Below are positions 60,647-64,000 of a stretch of DNA of 64,000 nucleotides, piece by piece. The first letter of the stretch is position 1. Each line of letters opens with the position of its first letter. The translations under genes were made by a program, and so were the position numbers. The stretch is from Mallotus nudiflorus (lineage: Eukaryota > Streptophyta > Magnoliopsida > Malpighiales > Euphorbiaceae): assembly GCA_947683625.1 (NCBI GenBank), contig CANTUR010000047.1, positions 4,588,001 through 4,652,000 of the forward strand. Reading direction: 5' to 3'. The notes beneath the pieces were generated by a model. It did not search any database and was not told where the DNA came from. It was given only the letters and a program-made list of their open reading frames with translations.

Positions 60647-61663
60647 GAATTCAGTTACTTAATATTCCGTCCATCCATGCTCTCAAATTGCATTGGTGTA
60701 CAAAGCCACATTTTGTTTCATCCATATTTGGGTCTTTTGTATTTCTGAATGGTATTTAATTTGTGAACAGGAGGTGCAGTCTATAACTATGAAATCATTT
60801 GATACAGGTCGCATCTCATTTTGTTGTTGGTTTCTGTCACCAACAGCAACACAGAAAGAGTGGGCCAAACTTGAGTTTGGGTTTGAATTTGTTTTATACT
60901 TGAGGATAGCATCTGTCTATTCTGACCCCAAGACAAGAGTGAAATAATGATGTGTGTGCTCTTTACTGATATCATCCCGGAAAAGATGCGTTAACAAATT
61001 TAAACACAATATTGTGAAGGCCCAAAACAAAAAACCAGTAAATCTTCAATTGATTTAGCCTATACAATGAGTCTAAATCTTCAATTGATTTTAACGTTCA
61101 TACACCTTCCACGAGTAATTTCTGGCCAGAGAAAACCAGAACCAAACCTCTAGAAAGGCTAAGCCGCTGTGAGTTTGTAGTAACCAACCAAGAAATTTGG
61201 AGTGGTCTCAGAATGCTTCAAAACAAGCAGTCATTGTCGACAAAAGCAGGGTAAAGCTTCCTTCCTTTTGCATTGTAAAAAGTAAAAAATGCTAACTAGT
61301 TTCGTCATCAAAATTCAAGACCCAGTTCTGCTGCAGTGATGTTCACCTAAGTTGGAGAATATCAGCTGGTGATCACTTATCTATTTGGGTCAGAACAGCG
61401 TCTCAGTATATAGAAAACGCCTAGCCCAGGCCTATATATTCCCACATAACGCCAATTACTTGCCTAGCCTGCTCATTATCCGATGCCGATAAACAAAGAC
61501 GGGCCCCAACTGATTTTCACCATTTTTTAAAAGTTCGGGCAAATAAAACAACACGTTGGTATGGGCGGTTAGCTTCTTAGCCATGCCTACTAATAAATAA
61601 GTTGATTGGGGCGGTTAGCTGCTGCCTACAAATAGATAAGGGATCACTGACAGCAAGCAAGCT
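60647..61663. other. Spacer between the tandem methyltransferase genes
   Basis: Contains the 3' UTR of copy 1 and the promoter of copy 2. Homology to the region upstream of copy 1 begins near 61524, where the phrase GGCAAATAAA then ACACGTTG is shared with about 56977-56996. A small direct repeat GGCGGTTAGCT occurs at about 61564 and 61609. Two TAAATCTTCAATTGATTT copies lie near 61038 and 61074. No further gene is supported. Confidence 0.6.
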
Positions 61664-64000
61664 ATGGCCTCTTCATTCATTACCGGTTTATTTGTTCCGA
61701 GTCAACTTAGCAACTGTTGCTGCTGTACACGCCTCTTCAAAATCATCCGTTTCGCGGCCAAACTTTTCGCTTCTTCTTCTACTGTTGCTGCTGCTGGTAT
61801 CGTGGAAACAAAGCCAGAGGTTTTTTTTTTTTTTCTCTTTTCTTTTTAAAGGATTTCTAGTTTCTTATATAGAGATTCAGAAAAATCAATTCACATTTAT
61901 AAATTATTTTATTATATATATTTTGGTGTATAGGGTGATGGAGTTGTGGTTGAAAAAGAGAATGTTGGTAACGGCAGCAGCAGCAACATGATAATAGCTT
62001 GTCCTATGTGTTACAGGCCATTATCGTTGATAGGTGATAGCGTCCTCTCCGTGTAAGCTAAGTTTTTAGTTCTATACCAGAATTGAATTGAATTCTTGAA
62101 ATTTTTAAATGTGTTTTAATTTTAATATATATATATATATATTTGGTTGGATTTGTCGCAGTGAATCTGCTGGGACTCGTTTGCAATGCTGCAGTTGTAA
62201 GAAGAGTTACTTTGGAAAAGAAACGCATCTTGAATTGACTGTGAGTAGTGGAGCTGGTGAATATGATAACAGTAACACTATGCCCTTGGCTACTGAATTT
62301 TTCAGGTATGAATTTTCTTTCTTATGGCTTAGAGTTTGAAATTTTGCTATATGTGCACAATAATCTCGGATTTTGAGGGCTTTGGCACCTCTTGAATCTT
62401 GGATGATGTATTATTAGCCACTTGAACTGCACAGGCTTCTACAGGATATTTATATTGTAATCCACTTTATTTGGTTAAGTGGGAGAACAGAAGTAGTTGG
62501 CTTAATGGTCATTTGATATTGTTTCTACTGTCTGCATACAGTGACTACAAATGTATTTGATTTTGATCTTATCACACACCACTACACATCAAAGTTATGT
62601 TTTGTGTCTTCCTTATCAAGTAACTTAATTGTTGGTTGAATCAGGCTTCCACTCATATCATTTCTCTACGAGAGGGGTTGGCGTCAAAATTTCATATGGA
62701 GTGGTTTTCCTGGCCCAGAGAAAGAGGTAATACTGTTAGGATATTTTATTTATATAGCAATTTTTTTATTTTTCCACAGCGTTGTGTCATGTTCTTGTAA
62801 CATAGTTAGTATAAATATCAACCACATGGTGCTTTCTGGTACCTCAAATCTCATTTTACCAAATGGTAAGATGTGATCCTTTCTTTTGTGATGAACTGTT
62901 GGCATTAGTCCTACATTTTGCTAGTTCCTTTTGTTCATAGGAAAGCAAAAATGGTCTAGTTCATTTTTTGTGTCCAGGATAGCAAACAGACTTTTCATAA
63001 TGCTGCCTAAAAAACAATTAGCCTCTTTGAAATAACACGTGAAATCTATTATTTAGTTTGTTTTTGATGTTATAGTTACTAGATTTTTCTTATCTGTGTG
63101 CACTTTCCATCATCTATCGTTCCCTTTGTATTGTAAAGCTGCTAAAGACATAGTGATTTACTGCAGTTTGAATTGATGAAGGATTACCTGATGCCAGTTT
63201 TGGGTGGAAATATTATTGATGCTAGTTGTGGTAGTGGATTATTTTCAAGACTTTTTGCCAAGAGTGGTTTGTTTTCTCTTGTTGTTGCACTGGACTACTC
63301 AGAGAACATGCTAAAACAGTGCTATGAATTCATCAAGCAGGAGGAAAACTTTCCTAAAGAGTATGAATTTGATCTTTCAATTCAACCTCATTTCATTTGC
63401 TGGCATACTTGAACTTATCTCAATAACTGAATGGAATGTGCAGGGATATCTCTTCAGCTTCTCTACTTTAATAATTTAGAACTTTATTTCTGACTGAATT
63501 AAATTTCTTCAGGAAATTAATATTGGTCAGAGCAGATATCTCAAGGCTTCCGTTTCTTTCTGGTTCTGTTGATGCTGTCCATGCTGGTGCTGCCTTACAC
63601 TGTTGGCCTTCACCATCGGCAGCTGTAAGCTCTTCTCTTAACTTTTGTGTTTTGAGCTAATTGTTCTAGTTGCTTGAGATGCCTTCATTTCTAGCATGTG
63701 CCTTGAGAAAATTGTACACATTTCCTAGAAAAGTATGTCAAGTTCATTCCTTAAGGACAGAGAGAAAGAGTTAGAGTTAAAAAGGCAAGCCTTTTTTTTT
63801 TTTTTATTGAAGGTCATCAAGCTCGTGGGATGCCAATTCCATAAATTGTCTTACATTGGCCTTATTTCAGGACAACATATTCAACTTTATTGTGCTTTGT
63901 ATTCTTGATGGTCAAATCTCTGGAATTTTTTCTCATTATTATTACTCTTCTGAAGTACGTGATGTGTTATCGTTGTTAAGTTATGGGATAATAAAACATA
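61664..64000 (+). CDS. Plastid-type SAM-dependent methyltransferase, tandem copy 2, partial at window end
   Basis: Visible exons are 61664-61819, 61934-62052, 62162-62305, 62645-62726, 63167-63360 and 63513-63624, with the same phases as copy 1. Exons 7 and 8 should lie beyond the window edge. The N-terminal exon is 12 codons shorter and carries four consecutive Cys (residues 18-21) where copy 1 has an Asn/Gly/Arg/Phe stretch. The zinc-ribbon cysteines and motif I (IIDASCGSG) are kept. In exon 5, six of 65 residues differ from copy 1. Introns are also clearly homologous but collectively ~360 bp shorter. The gene looks intact as far as it can be read and probably retains a plastid transit peptide. 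Whether it is complete or diverged in its last exons cannot be told here. Confidence 0.9.

Noticed and set aside
60693..60947. Short open frame after copy 1 of the methyltransferase as a separate gene
   Set aside because: It lies in the 3' UTR region, has no start context or homology, and a frame on the opposite strand is equally open.

Overview
The window is nuclear DNA of a flowering plant, most likely a eudicot. It is strongly A+T-rich and has GT-AG introns, plant-type gene families (plant annexin, plant Pumilio, a DUF4057 protein, a plastid-type methyltransferase with a zinc ribbon) and plant LTR retrotransposons. The species cannot be fixed from the sequence alone.

Layout. 1-14.6 kb is a gene cluster: an annexin D1-type gene (+, 5 exons), a Pumilio/PUF RNA-binding protein gene (-, 5 exons, converging on the annexin) and a DUF4057 gene (-, 5 exons). 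14.6-31.7 kb has no supported gene. It holds SINE-like pieces, microsatellites, tandem repeats, a MULE-like terminal-inverted-repeat element carrying a nested solo LTR, and a short MITE with a 10-bp target duplication. 31.7-44.1 kb is one old minus-strand Copia element (Sirevirus-like). Its 1.17-kb LTRs are flanked by AGTTG, and its reverse transcriptase is split by a 3.34-kb solo-LTR-like insertion flanked by GTCAT. 44.1-47.1 kb has a decayed ~200-bp tandem array, a tRNA-Ala pseudogene and purine-rich low-complexity DNA. 47.1-53.3 kb is a second, young and nearly intact minus-strand Copia element flanked by AAGAC. 57.0-64.0 kb carries two tandem copies of a methyltransferase gene (+); the first is complete (8 exons) and the second runs off the window after exon 6.

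Exon-intron models were assembled by hand from splice sites. Frames close across every junction for all four complete genes: annexin 315 aa, PUF protein 820 aa, DUF4057 protein 291 aa, methyltransferase 364 aa. From memory, Arabidopsis keeps the same neighbours in two related chromosome-1 segments: annexin 1 / PUM9-11 / DUF4057 near At1g35720-At1g35780, and methyltransferase / DUF4057 / PUM7 at At1g78140-At1g78160. The window therefore looks like a conserved gene block with about 40 kb of transposons inserted between the DUF4057 gene and the methyltransferases.

The genes do not form a pathway. Annexin is a Ca2+/membrane protein, the PUF protein is post-transcriptional, the DUF4057 protein is uncharacterised and the methyltransferases are probably plastidial. 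The most unusual material is the nested transposon architecture, the tandem methyltransferase pair, the internal duplication in the PUF N-terminus, and the unexplained ~200-bp array at 45.2-46.2 kb.
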